A stretch of DNA of 64,000 nucleotides from Sphingomonas kaistensis (GTDB lineage Bacteria; Pseudomonadota; Alphaproteobacteria; Sphingomonadales; Sphingomonadaceae). The stretch is taken from positions 2,715,001-2,779,000 of the forward strand of contig NZ_CP145607.1 of the NCBI RefSeq assembly GCF_036884275.1, written 5' to 3'. Position numbers and translations under genes: made by a program. This document shows positions 63,418 through 64,000 of the stretch, in pieces. Below the pieces are notes generated by a model that saw only the letters and a list, made by a program, of their open reading frames with translations, searched no databases and was not told where the DNA came from. Position 1 is the stretch's first letter. Each line of letters starts with the position of its first letter.

Positions 63418-64000
63418 CTAGCGGACGAGCTCCAGGCGCACGGTCATTCGCATCGCCTCGCCCGGCTCCAGCACTTGCAGGCCGAGCTCTTTCCAGCGCT
63501 CCTCGGGCTCGTTCAGCGCGGCATTGGCGTGGGTCACAGGCTCGGCAACGAAAATGCCGCCCGTTTCCGGCGAATAAAGCTGGAAAAAATGCGCCTGCTC
63601 GCTCGACAACCTCAGCGGTGCGGGCCATGCCGGATCGGTCAGAAGCACCGTCCCGCCCCAGCCTCCGAAGCCGTGGTCCAGTCCCTGCCCGCACACCGCG
63701 CGGTTCTTGAGATCATAGCGCCCGGTCGCCGGCACCTCGCCGGTCGGCAGCACATGCTCGTCGATCTCGAACGCGGTGAGGACCTCGGTGTCGATCCGCG
63801 TCTCGGCCTCGCACGGGAAATAGGGATGCTGGCCAAGCCCGCACGGCATCGCGTCGTTGCTCGTGTTGCGGCACTCCAGCGATAGCGTCAGGCCATTCTC
63901 GTCGAGGCCGAACACCTGCCGTGCCTCATAGGCCCATGGCCATTCGCCCGCCGCATGGTCGAAGCGCAGCTCCGCGCGGCGTTCGTTGCAGCTCTCGACC
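63418..64000 (-). CDS. Aldose 1-epimerase family protein (5' end outside window)
   Basis: The frame is open to the end of the window and ends at 63418. WPWAYEARQVFGLDENGLTL and GLGQHPYFPCE, then LDHGFGGWGG, match the galactose mutarotase-like fold (catalytic His in GQHPYF). At least 194 residues are present and the N-terminal part is missing. It is upstream of, and abuts, the ZIP gene. Confidence 0.85.
   Translation of the reverse strand, partial: VESCNERRAELRFDHAAGEWPWAYEARQVFGLDENGLTLSLECRNTSNDAMPCGLGQHPYFPCEAETRIDTEVLTAFEIDEHVLPTGEVPATGRYDLKNRAVCGQGLDHGFGGWGGTVLLTDPAWPAPLRLSSEQAHFFQLYSPETGGIFVAEPVTHANAALNEPEERWKELGLQVLEPGEAMRMTVRLELVR

Overview
The window is a GC-rich chromosomal segment of an alphaproteobacterium, almost certainly a sphingomonad (Sphingomonadales). 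The evidence is a gcrA cell-cycle regulator, a PEPxxWA-CTERM surface protein, the petA-petB-petC order of the bc1 complex, a queE with the long cysteine spacing, several TonB-like proteins and the short conserved proteins typical of that order. No rRNA, tRNA, CRISPR array, complete prophage or recognisable transposase gene was seen.

Layout. 1-2 kb: end of a Mur-ligase-family gene and small unknowns. 2.4-5.7 kb: a LytS/LytTR-type two-component pair and a dicarboxylate symporter. 5.9-15 kb: a run of small stress-type proteins (DUF2383, DUF3597, DUF3140, DUF5872, hemerythrin, glutaredoxin) around a UvrD-type helicase and a DEAD-box helicase. 16.4-19.6 kb: lapA-pyrF-accD-folC. 19.6-28.9 kb: an AmpG-like transporter, a Rieske oxygenase, a response regulator, a 23S pseudouridine synthase, rplY, pth, a diguanylate cyclase and ychF. 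29-31.3 kb: an acyltransferase and three small orphan genes. 31.4-35.9 kb: apt, the bc1 complex and hemF. 36.8-41.6 kb: lipB, two small lipoproteins, queE-queC, hslO and csp. 41.9-44.6 kb: YceI, a RES/Xre-type toxin-antitoxin pair and argD. 44.7-48.3 kb: an ABC permease, gcrA, hsp20 and a fasciclin protein. 48.5-55.4 kb: an accessory zone with dispersed repeats, orphan genes, a broken histidine kinase and a PEP-CTERM protein. 55.6-64 kb: parE, an AT-rich inserted gene, a gene interrupted by an in-frame stop, a K+ channel, two convergent TonB proteins, a ZIP transporter and the start of an aldose epimerase gene.

The most unusual object is at about 8.62-9.23 kb. It looks like a large, highly structured non-coding RNA of about 600 nt on the minus strand. 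It has an extended -10 promoter, many stable hairpins (GNRA, UUCG and CUUG loops), a long-range 5' helix and a clear intrinsic terminator, and no convincing protein in any frame. I do not recognise it as RNase P RNA, tmRNA, SRP RNA or 6S RNA.

Other points worth following up are two orphan genes each bracketed by direct copies of one palindromic repeat, a histidine kinase with two compensating frameshifts, a conserved gene split by an in-frame TGA, a ROSE-like thermometer in front of hsp20, nested palindromes over the toxin-antitoxin promoter, and a GANTC/DnaA-box cluster upstream of the UvrD-type helicase. Start codons were chosen by eye from homology, ribosome binding sites and overlap. Promoter calls are by motif only.
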